Origin: Bradyrhizobium elkanii WSM2783
Lineage (GTDB): Bacteria > Pseudomonadota > Alphaproteobacteria > Rhizobiales > Xanthobacteraceae
DNA: 62,070 nucleotides
Direction of reading: 5' to 3'
NCBI RefSeq assembly: GCF_000472865.1
Contig: NZ_AXAP01000048.1
Coordinates: 1 to 62,070 of the forward strand
This document shows, in pieces, positions 36,288-44,737 of this stretch. Made by a program: the position numbers and the translations under genes. Position 1 is the stretch's first letter, and each line of letters starts with the position of its first letter. The notes beneath the pieces are model-generated. The model was not told the DNA's origin. It did no database searches and saw only the letters and a list, made by a program, of their open reading frames with translations.

Positions 36288-37457
36288 TTGCGGTCAAAGG
36301 TAGCAATCATAGGCGCAGGTCCGGCAGGATTGTTGCTTGGGCAACTACTTCACGCCTATGGCATCGACAATGTGATCCTGGAACGGCAGACGCCGGACTA
36401 CGTGCTGGGACGGATCCGCGCCGGCCTGTTGGAAGAGGGCACGGTCGGCCTGCTCGACCACGTCGGCGCAGGCGAGCGCGCCCATCGCGAGGGGCTGATT
36501 CATCACGGATTGGAACTCGCCTTCGGCGGCGACCGGCATCGCATCGACATGCACGCGGCGACCGGCAAGACGGTCATGATCTACGGACAGACCGAGGTGA
36601 CGCTCGACCTCATGAACGCGCGGCAGCAGGCCGGGCTCACCACCATCTATCAGGCCGCCGATGTCCAGCCGCACGATTTCGACACCGACCATCCGCGCGT
36701 CTCTTACGTGAAGGATGGCAAAGCAGGCGAGATCATCTGCGACTTCATCGCGGGCTGCGACGGTTTCCACGGCGTCAGCCGCGCCAGCGTGCCGGCTTCC
36801 GCCATCAAGACCTATGAGCGGGTGTATCCGTTCGGCTGGCTCGGCATCCTCTCGGAGACTCCTCCGGTCTCGCATGAGCTGATCTACAACAACCATGACC
36901 GCGGCTTTGCGCTGTGCACGATGCGCTCGATGCACCGCAGCCGCTATTACGTGCAGTGTCCGCTCGACGACCATATCGACCAATGGTCCGACGAGCGGTT
37001 CTGGGACGAGCTGAAGCGGCGGCTCGACCAGAAGGCGGCGGACGAACTCGTCACCGGCCCCTCGATCGAAAAGAGCATCGCGCCGCTGCGCAGCTTCGTC
37101 GCCGAGCCGATGCGCTTCGGCAGGATGTTCCTGGCCGGCGACGCCTCGCATATCGTGCCGCCGACCGGCGCAAAGGGACTGAACCTCGCCGCCAGCGACG
37201 TGCACTACCTGTCGCAAGGCTTACGTGAATATTACGACGAGAGATCTTCCGCTGGCATCGATGGCTACTCCGCCAGAGCGCTGGCGCGGGTCTGGAAAGC
37301 GGTGCGCTTCTCCTGGTGGATGACCTCGATGCTGCACAAATTCCCCGATCAGGGCGAATTCGGTGCACGTATCCAGCTCGCCGAGCTGGACTATCTCGTC
37401 AGCTCCAAGGCGGCGTCGACATCGCTGTCGGAGAATTACGTCGGCCTGCCGTTGTAG
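36288..37457 (+). CDS. pobA: 4-hydroxybenzoate 3-monooxygenase
   Basis: A 389-residue FAD monooxygenase that converts 4-hydroxybenzoate to protocatechuate with NADPH and O2. FAD motifs are GAGPAG (9-14), CDGFHG with Asp158-Gly159, and GDASHIVPPTGAKGLNLA near 284. Tyr200 in HELIY and Tyr384 in ENYVGLPL match active-site Tyr201 and Tyr385 of the Pseudomonas enzyme. The start is a TTG at 36288, chosen by GGGAGGAG upstream and by alignment of the family N-terminus. It is divergent from the TRAP operon and would receive 4-hydroxybenzoate from block 1. Confidence 0.95.
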   Translation: MRSKVAIIGAGPAGLLLGQLLHAYGIDNVILERQTPDYVLGRIRAGLLEEGTVGLLDHVGAGERAHREGLIHHGLELAFGGDRHRIDMHAATGKTVMIYGQTEVTLDLMNARQQAGLTTIYQAADVQPHDFDTDHPRVSYVKDGKAGEIICDFIAGCDGFHGVSRASVPASAIKTYERVYPFGWLGILSETPPVSHELIYNNHDRGFALCTMRSMHRSRYYVQCPLDDHIDQWSDERFWDELKRRLDQKAADELVTGPSIEKSIAPLRSFVAEPMRFGRMFLAGDASHIVPPTGAKGLNLAASDVHYLSQGLREYYDERSSAGIDGYSARALARVWKAVRFSWWMTSMLHKFPDQGEFGARIQLAELDYLVSSKAASTSLSENYVGLPL

Positions 37458-37469
37458 AATCGTGGAATC

Positions 37470-37549
37470 GTAGGGTGGGCAAAGCGCAGCGTGCCCACCT
37501 TTGCGAACGGAGTGCTGATGGTGGGCACGCTGCGCTTTGCCCACCCTAC
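37470..37549. repeat. Intergenic palindromic repeat, family A variant
   Basis: GTAGGGTGGGCAAAGCGCAG...GCGCTTTGCCCACCCTAC. It has the same plan as the 1233 repeat but a different sequence, with a GTGCCCACC/GGTGGGCAC inner pair. Confidence 0.82.
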
Positions 37550-37677
37550 GGGACCGCGCTGACGACGGAGTGTGTTTCAAACATCCGCGCAGATGCCGTT
37601 TAAAACTTTGTATGCGGTGAAACTGTCATCGACATCGCGTTCAATGGCGCCGAGATCACCAGACATACGGGCCGACC

Positions 37678-38121
37678 ATGAGCACCGATACTTCCGTCAT
37701 TGCCGACATTCCGGAAGGCTTTGAGCCTCACTTCCGCAAGAGCCCGCTCACCGATCCCTGGGAGCCGCTTTATTCGAAGCGCACCGACAGGGCAGTGATC
37801 ATGGGGCTCAGGCTCGCAAGGGCGCACACCAACTCGCGCGGTCTGATCCATGGTGGATTGATCGCTGCACTCGCCGACAACGCGATGGGCTATAGCTGCG
37901 CCCAAGTGATGGGCTGGACATCTTCGCTGGTGACGGTCTCGCTTGCGGTGGATTTCATTGGCACTGCCGAGATCGGGCAGTGGCTCGCGGTCGAGACCGA
38001 CGTGATCAAGACCGGGAGCACGATCTGCTTTGCACAGAGCTTGGTGAAGGCGGACGACGTCATCATCGCGCGGGCGAGTGGGACGTTCCGGGTGATGCCG
38101 AAGAAGGACAGTGTCGGATGA
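37678..38121 (+). CDS. PaaI-type hotdog thioesterase
   Basis: A 147-residue protein with the HGGLIAALADNAMG motif (near 60-73) that marks PaaI/YbgC-like acyl-CoA thioesterases, and SLVTVSLAVDFIGTAEIGQW after it. It is not closely similar to the 4-hydroxybenzoyl-CoA type enzyme at 4884. It stands as a single gene between a repeat and a LysR gene. It may relieve trapped CoA esters during aromatic degradation; no specific substrate can be read. Confidence 0.85.
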   Translation: MSTDTSVIADIPEGFEPHFRKSPLTDPWEPLYSKRTDRAVIMGLRLARAHTNSRGLIHGGLIAALADNAMGYSCAQVMGWTSSLVTVSLAVDFIGTAEIGQWLAVETDVIKTGSTICFAQSLVKADDVIIARASGTFRVMPKKDSVG

Positions 38122-38147
38122 CGTCGATCGCCGTTGCACCTAGCACC

Positions 38148-38231
38148 GTCATGCCCGGGCTTGGCCCGGGCATCCACGATCTTGTGCGCGGCGACAAAGA
38201 CGTGGATGGCCGGGACAGGCCCGGCCATGAC
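38148..38231. repeat. Intergenic palindromic repeat, family C
   Basis: GTCATGCCCGGGCTTGGCCC...GGGACAGGCCCGGCCATGAC, between the convergent thioesterase and LysR genes. Confidence 0.88.
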
Positions 38232-38251
38232 GGCGCGTGGGGAGACGAGTA

Positions 38252-39145
38252 TTAGCCAAACCGCCAATCCGCGATCTCAGTCACCAGATCGACGAAGGTG
38301 CGCACCTTGGCCGAGAGCAGGCGCGAGGTCGGATAGACGATGTGGATCGGCAGCGGCGGCTGCTCGAATTTCGCCAGCACGATCCTGAGCCGCCCTGCCT
38401 TCAGCGAGGCAGCCGCTTGATAGGCGAGCACCCGCGTCAGCCCGCCGCCGGCTTCGGCGTATTGAATCGCGGCATCGGCGTTGTTCGATGAGAAGCGCGG
38501 ACTCGGCGCGACGCGGACCTCCTGCCCTTCCTCGACAAAGCGCCAATCCGGCGCTGCCGACATGGCGCCGAACTGAATGGTGTCATGCGCTGATATCTCC
38601 GAGGGCCGCATCGGTTCGCCGCGGGCGCTCAGATATGCCTTCGACGCCACTACGATGCGCCGCATCTCGCCGACATGGCGGGCGACAAGCGTCGAATCCG
38701 GCAGATGCCCGATCCTGACGGCGAGATCGACGCCCTCCTCCACCAGATTGATCATGCGGTCGGACAGCCTGAGGTCGACGCCGACGTCGGGATAGCGCTT
38801 CAGATAGGCCGTCACCATGGGACTGACATGCAGGCGGCCGAAACCGGCCGGCGCCGAGATCACCAATCGCCCGGCCGGGCGTGTGCGCTCGCCCTCGACG
38901 GCCTCCTCGGCCTCTTCGAGATCGGCAAGGATGCGGCGGGCGCGCTCCAGATAGCGCGAGCCCGCATCGGTCAGGGTCACGGACCGCGTGGTCCGCTGCA
39001 ACAACCGCGCACCAAGCCGCTCCTCCAGCGCGGCGATCAGCCGGGTCACGGCCGACGGCGACAGCCCGAGCTTTCGAGCCGCAGGCGCAAACCCCTGCAG
39101 ATCGGCCACGGCGACGAAGGCCTGCATAGCATCAATGCGGTCCAT
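38252..39145 (-). CDS. LysR family transcriptional regulator
   Basis: A 297-residue LysR protein. The helix-turn-helix lies at about 15-60 (AAR-KLGLSPSAVTRLIAALEERLGARLLQRTTRSVTLTDAG) and the effector domain starts near 90. The ATG at 39145 is preferred because it gives the family-typical MDRIDAMQAFVAVADL start; the frame stays open to 39211. It is divergent from the flavin-oxidase-fold gene at 39264, its most likely target. The type is that of the DsdC/AaeR-like group with unknown effectors. Confidence 0.88.
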   Translation of the reverse strand: MDRIDAMQAFVAVADLQGFAPAARKLGLSPSAVTRLIAALEERLGARLLQRTTRSVTLTDAGSRYLERARRILADLEEAEEAVEGERTRPAGRLVISAPAGFGRLHVSPMVTAYLKRYPDVGVDLRLSDRMINLVEEGVDLAVRIGHLPDSTLVARHVGEMRRIVVASKAYLSARGEPMRPSEISAHDTIQFGAMSAAPDWRFVEEGQEVRVAPSPRFSSNNADAAIQYAEAGGGLTRVLAYQAAASLKAGRLRIVLAKFEQPPLPIHIVYPTSRLLSAKVRTFVDLVTEIADWRFG

Positions 39146-39263
39146 CGCATTATTGCATAAACCGCAACAGTGAAGTGTCAATCGCCTTGATTGTTCAACT
39201 GAGGGAACCATCCCATTTTGTACGGTGAAACGACGCTTTGGCGCTCCACGCCGGGAGGTTCAA

Positions 39264-39896
39264 ATGTCAGACACTCAGATCTATCCGAGCGACGTCGCCT
39301 TTACGCCTGCGGTGAAGGCGATCCAGGCGCGCAAAGGTTCGCGCGAGGCCTATGCTCAGGCCGAACGGCGCGGCTGGCGCACCGAGATCGACGAGAACCT
39401 GGCAGCCTTCCTGGCCAACACCAACAGCTTCTATTTCGCGACCGCGTCTGCCGACGGCCAGCCCTATATCCAGCACCGCGGCGGACCGAAGGGATTCATC
39501 AAGGTCCTGGACGCCAGTACCATCGCGTTCGCCGACTTCAGCGGCAACCGGCAGTACATCACCCAAGGCAATTTGTCGGAAAATCCGAAGGCGTATATTT
39601 TCGTGATGGATTACGCGCATCGCAGACGCGTCAAGCTCTGGGGAGAAGCGCGCGTGGTCGACGACGACCCGGCGCTGACACAATCACTGATGCCCAAGGA
39701 TTACAGGGCGCGTCCCGAGCAGGTGATCCTGTTCAAGATATCGGCTTGGGACACCAACTGTCCGCAGCACATCCCGCAGAAATTCGATGCCGCCGATGTC
39801 GCTGCGGCACTCGCCGCACGCGACGCACGGATCGCCGAGCTCGAAGCGGAGCTGGCTGCATTGAGGCGCCAGCCGCAGCCTGGGACATCATCTTAG
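39264..39896 (+). CDS. Pyridoxamine 5'-phosphate oxidase-fold (flavin-binding) protein
   Basis: A 210-residue split-barrel protein. FYFATASADGQPYIQHRGGP (near 53-72) is the FMN-binding strand pair, followed by FADFSGNRQYITQGNL. The last 25 residues (AALAARDARIAELEAELAAL) form a short coiled coil. The ATG at 39264 has GGGAGG upstream. It lies between LysR and GST genes. Members reduce flavins or electrophiles, but the specific reaction is unknown. Confidence 0.82.
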   Translation: MSDTQIYPSDVAFTPAVKAIQARKGSREAYAQAERRGWRTEIDENLAAFLANTNSFYFATASADGQPYIQHRGGPKGFIKVLDASTIAFADFSGNRQYITQGNLSENPKAYIFVMDYAHRRRVKLWGEARVVDDDPALTQSLMPKDYRARPEQVILFKISAWDTNCPQHIPQKFDAADVAAALAARDARIAELEAELAALRRQPQPGTSS

Positions 39897-39907
39897 GCGA
39901 ACTGATC

Positions 39908-40636
39908 TCAGGCCGCTTCGCGCACGGGCGACCAGGCGAACTCTGGATAATATTGCCCCATCATCCGGTCGACATAGTCGGTGAGGTTGCTGAACTTCTC
40001 GGTCCGCGCGCGCAGCGGCGAATCGAAAAATGGGGTCAGGATTCCCGCAAGCGCCCCGAACGCGGTGGCATCCGTGCCGCACGGCGTATCGCCCATCAAA
40101 TACGGCTTGTCGCCGAGCTGCACGGAAAGCGCGAACAGCGATCGGATGGCGAGGTCGATGTCGTCGTCGGGCGCATGGCGGCCAAGGCCAGACAGGAGAT
40201 AATTCTCGGCGACCCGGAATTGAGCATCCTCACGTAGTTTCTCGCGCATGTGTTCCGGCGCGCCGTCGAAGAAATGTGCCGGCCCCTTGGCGAAATTGGT
40301 TTCATCGACCCAGCGAGCGCCAACCAGGGCCCAATAGACATGGTGCTCGATCATCCGTTCGAAGGCCCAGGCCTGCGCGCGCGCCTGCAAGCTCAGGGGC
40401 GCATCGAAGTCGAAGCCGTATTTGCCTTCGATATGCGCGCGGATGAAAGTGGAATCGGCGATGGTCTCCGCTTCGTCACGGATATAGGGCAACTGCCCCT
40501 TGGGCGAACTCGGCGGCATCGCCTTCTCCTTGCAATAGGCAAGCCCGGCCATTTTCAATTGGACCTCGGTCTTGGTCACGAACGGGCTGATTTCCGGCAA
40601 GCCGAACCCCGGACCGAAGCCATGGAGAATGATCAT
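39908..40636 (-). CDS. Glutathione S-transferase family protein (FAXC/metaxin-like type)
   Basis: A 242-residue protein. The N-terminal thioredoxin-like domain includes GPGFGLPEISPFVTKTEVQLK and LPYIRDEAETIADSTFIRAHIE, where the GST cis-Pro and ES/DS motif lie. The helical C-terminal half has KPYLMGDTPCGTDATAFGAL. The pattern resembles failed-axon-connections-type GSTs common in proteobacteria. A 30-bp palindrome lies 43 bases upstream of the start and is shared with the gene at 40672, so both are probably under the WYL regulator at 41087. Confidence 0.85.
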   Translation of the reverse strand: MIILHGFGPGFGLPEISPFVTKTEVQLKMAGLAYCKEKAMPPSSPKGQLPYIRDEAETIADSTFIRAHIEGKYGFDFDAPLSLQARAQAWAFERMIEHHVYWALVGARWVDETNFAKGPAHFFDGAPEHMREKLREDAQFRVAENYLLSGLGRHAPDDDIDLAIRSLFALSVQLGDKPYLMGDTPCGTDATAFGALAGILTPFFDSPLRARTEKFSNLTDYVDRMMGQYYPEFAWSPVREAA

Positions 40637-40671
40637 AGAAGCCTCCCAATTTCCAAAAAACGATGCCGAGC

Positions 40672-40944
40672 CTAGCGGCCCCCTGCTGCCACCATGGTGT
40701 CAGCAGGGGTAAAATGGGTCGCCAAGCGAACCCGTTTCACGAGGCGGCGGCCCCGGAAAACCAGATGCTTTCCGATGGCCGTGAACAGGGCCGCGATCGA
40801 ACGCAGGGCCAGTTCGATCAGCGCCCAACGAAGATCGGAGGAGACGGTGTGGATCGTGACGAGCTGTTCCAACGCAAAGGTTTGGGCTCGCCTGAACCTT
40901 TCAAGACGGCTATCGAAGCCGCCCGTATCAAGACGATTCAGCAT
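40672..40944 (-). CDS. Small hypothetical protein under the shared palindrome
   Basis: A 90-residue basic protein (ATG at 40944, GAAGGG upstream) with a hydrophobic helix near ALIELALRSIAALFTAIGKHL. I do not recognise it. It is divergent from the WYL regulator gene, and a copy of the palindrome at 40987-41016 lies 42 bases upstream of its start. That spacing matches the 43 bases at the GST, which supports a real transcription unit. Its last codons overlap the GST-proximal palindrome, so the 3' end is constrained by the operator. It could also be a spurious frame. Confidence 0.45.
   Translation of the reverse strand: MLNRLDTGGFDSRLERFRRAQTFALEQLVTIHTVSSDLRWALIELALRSIAALFTAIGKHLVFRGRRLVKRVRLATHFTPADTMVAAGGR
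40680..40709. promoter_or_regulatory. 30-bp near-perfect palindrome upstream of GST gene
   Basis: CCCCTGCTG...CAGCAGGGG with central CACCATGGTG; only one base pair of the fifteen is mismatched. It shares 26 of 30 bases with 40987-41016. It lies 43 bases upstream of the GST start. Confidence 0.65.
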
Positions 40945-40986
40945 GGACAAATTCCCTTCAGTTGAGATGTTGTCCCGTTATAACCA

Positions 40987-41016
40987 CCCCCTGCTGCCAA
41001 CATCCTGTCAGCAGCG
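40987..41016. promoter_or_regulatory. Second copy of the 30-bp palindrome, upstream of WYL regulator
   Basis: CCCCTGCTGCCAACATCCTG followed by TCAGCAGCGG. It lies between the small gene at 40672 (42 bases upstream) and the WYL regulator (70 bases upstream), which suits a target of the regulator itself. Confidence 0.65.
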
Positions 41017-41086
41017 GCGAGGCCGACATCGGGAAAATCGACGGCCTGGAACTGACTAGCCAAGAGACTGACCAAAGAGAGCTGCC

Positions 41087-41785
41087 ATGAGACGCGCCGA
41101 CCGGCTGTTTCAGATCATCCAGGTGCTTCGGCGCACCCGCAAACCGCTGACCGCGGACGCGATCGCCGCCGAGCTCGAGACATCCAAGCGCACGATCTAT
41201 CGCGACATCGCGACCCTGATCGAGCAGCGCGTGCCGATTCGCGGCGAAGCCGGCATGGGCTACATCCTGGAGAAGGGATTCGACCTGCCGCCCTTGATGC
41301 TGACACCCGACGAGATCGAGGCCTGCGTGCTCGGCGCGAGCTGGGTCACGGGCCACGCCGATCCGGCGCTGGCGCGCGCCGCGCAGGATCTGATGGCCAA
41401 GATCGCCGATACGGTGCCGGAACGGTTGCGGCCGTTCGTACTCGAACCCGCAAGCCGCGCCCGCTGGGCGCGGAACCAGGAACCCGACCGCATCGACATG
41501 GTGCGGACACGCTCGCAGATCCACGACGGCAAGAAGATCACGCTCAGTTATCGCGACGAACATGGCCGCAATACCGAACGCACGATCTGGCCGATCGCGG
41601 TCGGCTATCACGAGGCGGTGCGGATCCTGGCGGCATGGTGCGAGCTGAGGAAGGATTTCCGCAGTTTCCGCACCGACCGCGTGCAGGGCGCGGTCTATCA
41701 TGACGAGAAATACCCTGAAAGGCGCGACCTGTTGCGGGCGCGCTGGCGCCGCAGCCTGGTCTGGGAAGCGCCGAAGGACGTCTGA
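41087..41785 (+). CDS. YafY-type HTH/WYL-domain transcriptional regulator
   Basis: A 232-residue regulator. The N-terminal HTH_11 domain (1-60) contains RRTRKPLTADAIAAELETSKRTIYRDIATL. The WYL domain runs from about 140, with KKITLSYRDEHGRNTERTIWPIAVGYHE and WCELRKDFRSFRTDRV. In many proteobacteria such proteins regulate an adjacent detoxification gene; here the candidates are the GST and the small gene that share the 30-bp palindrome. Its stop shares one base with the start of the next gene. Confidence 0.87.
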   Translation: MRRADRLFQIIQVLRRTRKPLTADAIAAELETSKRTIYRDIATLIEQRVPIRGEAGMGYILEKGFDLPPLMLTPDEIEACVLGASWVTGHADPALARAAQDLMAKIADTVPERLRPFVLEPASRARWARNQEPDRIDMVRTRSQIHDGKKITLSYRDEHGRNTERTIWPIAVGYHEAVRILAAWCELRKDFRSFRTDRVQGAVYHDEKYPERRDLLRARWRRSLVWEAPKDV

Positions 41786-42105
41786 TGGCGATCGAAATTG
41801 CGACCGAGAATCCCTGCCAGGGTTGCGGCGCGTGCTGCTTCTACTCGGAGAACTGGCCCCGCTTCACCACCGAGGACGACGCGGAGCTCGACTTGATCCC
41901 GCTGGAATACGTCAATGCAAGGCAATCCGGCATGCGCTGCGACGGCGACCGCTGCTCGGCGCTGTCGGGCAAGATCGGCGTGGCCACGAGCTGCGCGATC
42001 TATCCGATACGGCCCGAGGTCTGCCGCACCTGCATGCCCGGCGATGCCGAATGCGCGATGGCGCGACGCCGGCACGGACTTCCGGTGTTGGCAGTTGAAT
42101 CGTAG
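41785..42105 (+). CDS. YkgJ family cysteine-cluster protein
   Basis: A 106-residue protein with CQGCGACCFYSENW (12-25), a further Cys pair in RCDGDRCSAL and the C-terminal CAIYPIRPEVCRTCMPGDAEC. These eight or more cysteines fit the zinc- or iron-chelating YkgJ domain. The start overlaps the stop of the WYL regulator by one base (TGATG), so the two are co-translated. Members act in maturation or modification reactions; the target is unknown here. Confidence 0.87.
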   Translation: MAIEIATENPCQGCGACCFYSENWPRFTTEDDAELDLIPLEYVNARQSGMRCDGDRCSALSGKIGVATSCAIYPIRPEVCRTCMPGDAECAMARRRHGLPVLAVES

Positions 42106-42121
42106 CCCGGATGGGGCAGGA

Positions 42122-42229
42122 GTCCCTCATGGTGAGGAGCGCGTCTTCGCGCGTCTCGAACCGTGAGGCCCCGATCTCGCCCGCAGCCCATCCCTCGAGA
42201 CGCCGCTTTGCGGCTCCTCGGGATAAGGG
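42122..42229. repeat. Intergenic palindromic repeat, family G
   Basis: TCCCTCATGGTGAGGAGCGC...GCGGCTCCTCGGGATAAGGG with an inner GTCTCGAACCGTGAGG/CCTCGAGACG pair. It is a diverged copy of 10904-11007, between convergent genes. Confidence 0.75.
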
Positions 42230-42253
42230 AGAGTTCGTGGTCCCGTATAGGGC

Positions 42254-42652
42254 CTAGGCAGTCACAGTCTCCGCAACCTCTTCCTCGTCGAGATCGTCGA
42301 CGATCGGCGCGAAGGTCGCGAGCGGCTTAGTCGACAGCGTGATCGGCTTGCGGCCGCCATGCGAGGGCGCTGCCGAGCGGGCCGGCTGGCGGGACAGTTT
42401 ATAAAGGTTGTTGCCGACGTGGCCGCCGAAATAAGCGAGCTCGCGTTCGCTGCAGCTTCCGGCGATCGCCACTGCCAGCGAATGCAGATGATGGCGGCGA
42501 TAGCAGAACAGCGCCAGCATGGCCCGGACATCGGACGAGACGCTTTCGACGAGGGCCTGGAGGCCGGCAGGATTGGCGCGGTACATCTGTCCGAGCAGCT
42601 CCTCGCGGACCGGGCAAACGTCGTTCTCGAAGGCGTTGCGGCTTGAAAACAT
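42254..42652 (-). CDS. Conserved hypothetical protein
   Basis: A 132-residue protein with ATG at 42652 (GGAGA upstream). The N-terminal two-thirds contain a largely helical region: VCPVREELLGQMYRANPAGL, VRAMLALFCYRRHHLHSLAV and ERELAYFGGHVGNNLYKLSR. The C-terminal tail is acidic (DDLDEEEVAE). There is no signal or membrane segment. The frame is open far upstream to 43231, but that part is the reverse frame of a family B repeat and the next gene. I do not recognise the family. Confidence 0.7.
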   Translation of the reverse strand: MFSSRNAFENDVCPVREELLGQMYRANPAGLQALVESVSSDVRAMLALFCYRRHHLHSLAVAIAGSCSERELAYFGGHVGNNLYKLSRQPARSAAPSHGGRKPITLSTKPLATFAPIVDDLDEEEVAETVTA

Positions 42653-42766
42653 TGCAGTTCTCCCTGGTCCGGAAGATGCCGTGCAATTCTCTAACGAAGG
42701 GTTAACCAAGGGTGCCAGTAGTCGTCCGGGGTGATTGCGATTTTTGAGCGAATCAGAAACGCGCAC

Positions 42767-42865
42767 GTCATTCCGGAGCGATGCGAAGCATCGAGCCCGG
42801 AATCCATTTCTCGGCCTGCGCGTGCGGCGTAATGGATTCTCGCGCGGAGCCCGCCCCGGAATGAC
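42767..42865. repeat. Intergenic palindromic repeat, family B
   Basis: GTCATTCCGGAGCGATGCGA...GAGCCCGCCCCGGAATGAC, copy of the 24544 element, between two minus-strand genes. Confidence 0.85.
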
Positions 42866-42879
42866 GGAGAGAATTGGGC

Positions 42880-43266
42880 TCAGTTCGCGGCCATAAAGAT
42901 TGCAAGGCCGAAGCCGGTCAGGTGATGCAGCGCCTGATCGACGCCGATCAGTGACCAGAACCACGGGTGCTCGGTCGTGACGCCGAAGGTCGAGGTGGTG
43001 ATTCCCTTGGCGCGATCCACCGCAAGGTGGATGAAGAAATCGATGAAGGCGACGAACCAGAATCTCGGCGCGATCACCAGGATCACGAGCAGCGAGGTCG
43101 CGAGGTGCACGAGACAATGCGCAAACAAGGGCAGCGCCCAGCCGGTCTTCTGATCCTTGCCGATCGCCATCCAGGAAGTCTGCAGAAAGAAGTCCGCCAC
43201 GATGTGCTTGGCGGTCAGCAGCAGCATCCATCCTACCAGTGCAGCAACCGGGACCGACGACGACAT
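42880..43266 (-). CDS. DUF3307-type small membrane protein
   Basis: A 128-residue protein with three or four hydrophobic segments. MLLLTAKHIVADFFLQTSWM near the N-terminus, FAHCLVHLATSLLVILVI in the middle and FIDFFIHLAVDRAKG near 90 match DUF3307, whose conserved His and Asp pairs (KHxxxDF, HxxxH, DxxxH) suggest a metal-binding membrane enzyme. The ATG at 43266 is preferred. The function is unknown. Confidence 0.8.
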   Translation of the reverse strand: MSSSVPVAALVGWMLLLTAKHIVADFFLQTSWMAIGKDQKTGWALPLFAHCLVHLATSLLVILVIAPRFWFVAFIDFFIHLAVDRAKGITTSTFGVTTEHPWFWSLIGVDQALHHLTGFGLAIFMAAN

Positions 43267-43785
43267 GGATGGAAACGACAAAGCTGACGCCCTTCGCTGC
43301 GACTGATGGAAAATGATGGAGAGAAACCGGACCTGGGCGTCAGCGCAACTTTTTCTTAAACCCGCAATATTCAAAACTTGCGGCCATTTATGGCATCTCC
43401 CGCGCCCGAATGCACCTCTCGGTCCTCCGAAATTCATATGGTGTGGCCCTACGGCGATAGTGCTGCGGCATCGTCGCGCAGGCCATAAAGGTTAACAGTC
43501 GACGGCGATCCGTAGTCGGGACAAAGCCGGACATCGTTCAGCCGCGCGGCATCGCCCGCCCAATACGATCGCAACCGCCTGAACGCGATGGAGTTGGGCT
43601 GGAACAAAAAATATAGCAAAATCAAATAGATATATGTTCACAAACAGAGCAGGTGAAACGGGCATTTCAAGAAGATTGCGAACCGCGCCTGGCGTCGCGA
43701 CGATCGGCTGCCGGGCCAGAGCGTCACCACTCCCGCTCCAGGCGTCGGTAATACCAAGCGTCAAGCGATCACCGACCGGGCGGCA
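43267..43785. other. Long intergenic region without a convincing gene
   Basis: About 519 bp. The stretch from about 43605 to 43640 is strongly AT-rich (ATATAGCAAAATCAAATAG) compared with the rest of the window. A 90-codon minus frame at 43492-43764 lacks a ribosome site and family resemblance. I see no clear terminator or repeat. Confidence 0.5.
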
Positions 43786-44523
43786 TCACTCGGTGGCATC
43801 GAGCTGACGGCCTTCGCGCTCCATATGCAGATAGTTGGCGTTGAACAGGCCGGCATTCATCAGGCGCCGAAGATCCGGCACGACAAGCGTCCTGCCTTTC
43901 AATACGATCAGATTCGCCGAACGCAATTCCTGCAGGGTGCGGTTGACATGCACCTTGGACAGCCCACTGGCGTCGGCGAGATCGGCCTGCGTCAGGGGGA
44001 AGTCGCAACCGTCGCCGTTGGTGAGACCGGCAAGGCGTAGGCGGAAGAAGAGCTCGCACAAAAGATGCGCCATGCGCTCCAGGGCCGTGCGCTGACCCAG
44101 GTTCAACGTCCATTCGCGCTGGATCGCGGCATCAACCAGGCTTTCCCACCAGAGCGCCGTCACGATGCGCGGATATCCGACGCTGATCTCCTCGAAGAAA
44201 TCGCGCGACAGGTCGGCGATGGTGCAGTCCGTGATCGAGCCGATCGAATGGTCCATCTCGCGCAGGATGAAGACGTTGAGATCGCAGCTATCGCCCGGCA
44301 GGAAAAAGGACACCACCTGCCGTCGCCCATCCTCCAACTGCTTGTAGCGGCATGCCCAGCCGGCAACGACCAATTGCACGTCCTTGGGCCTCTCGCCCTC
44401 GCGCACGATATCGACCCTGGGACCGAACTTGCGCAGCCGTTCCGATGCCGCGCGGGTGAGGTACGCGCGATCGGCCGACGACAGCCGCACAAACTGCTCA
44501 AGCTTACGAACGAGTGGACTCAA
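43786..44523 (-). CDS. Crp/Fnr family transcriptional regulator
   Basis: A 245-residue regulator. The cyclic-nucleotide-like sensor domain (about 20-140) includes FGPRVDIVREGERPKDVQLVV and VVSFFLPGDSCDLNVF. The C-terminal winged helix has FPLTQADLADASGLSKVHVNRTLQELR near 185-212. There are no FNR-type cysteine clusters. It starts at a TTG (GGGGAGA upstream) that gives the common MSPLVRKLE N-terminus of this bradyrhizobial group. An inverted repeat lies upstream at 44571. Such proteins often control small stress genes like those that follow. Confidence 0.88.
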   Translation of the reverse strand: MSPLVRKLEQFVRLSSADRAYLTRAASERLRKFGPRVDIVREGERPKDVQLVVAGWACRYKQLEDGRRQVVSFFLPGDSCDLNVFILREMDHSIGSITDCTIADLSRDFFEEISVGYPRIVTALWWESLVDAAIQREWTLNLGQRTALERMAHLLCELFFRLRLAGLTNGDGCDFPLTQADLADASGLSKVHVNRTLQELRSANLIVLKGRTLVVPDLRRLMNAGLFNANYLHMEREGRQLDATE

Positions 44524-44570
44524 GGAACAGTCTCCCCGCTAATAAGTCGAGTAAGGATAGGACCGTTTTC

Positions 44571-44586
44571 AATAACCTATGTTATT
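44571..44586. promoter_or_regulatory. Palindrome AATAAC-CTAT-GTTATT upstream of Crp/Fnr gene
   Basis: Exact six-base arms, 47 bases upstream of the TTG start, within an AT-rich tract. It could be a target of the regulator itself. It does not fit the TTGAT-N4-ATCAA FNR pattern. Confidence 0.4.
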
Positions 44587-44737
44587 CCCTCTCAAGTAGC
44601 CAATCATATATCATACTCTATCAGGTTGTGGCTAGTGATGCCTAAAATGCGAGTTTCTTCAACGACCCCAGCACATGTTAATGCGCGGGCGGAACTCTCT
44701 CTGTGACAATCGCTGTTGGTGCAGTCGGGGAAATGTG

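Noticed and set aside
42653..43231. An upstream extension of the 132-residue protein at 42254 to 325 residues
   Set aside because: The extra residues are the reverse frame of a family B repeat and of the DUF3307 gene, with arginine-rich composition.
43492..43764. A 90-codon frame on the minus strand
   Set aside because: No ribosome site, no family resemblance and a start in low-complexity sequence; kept as intergenic.
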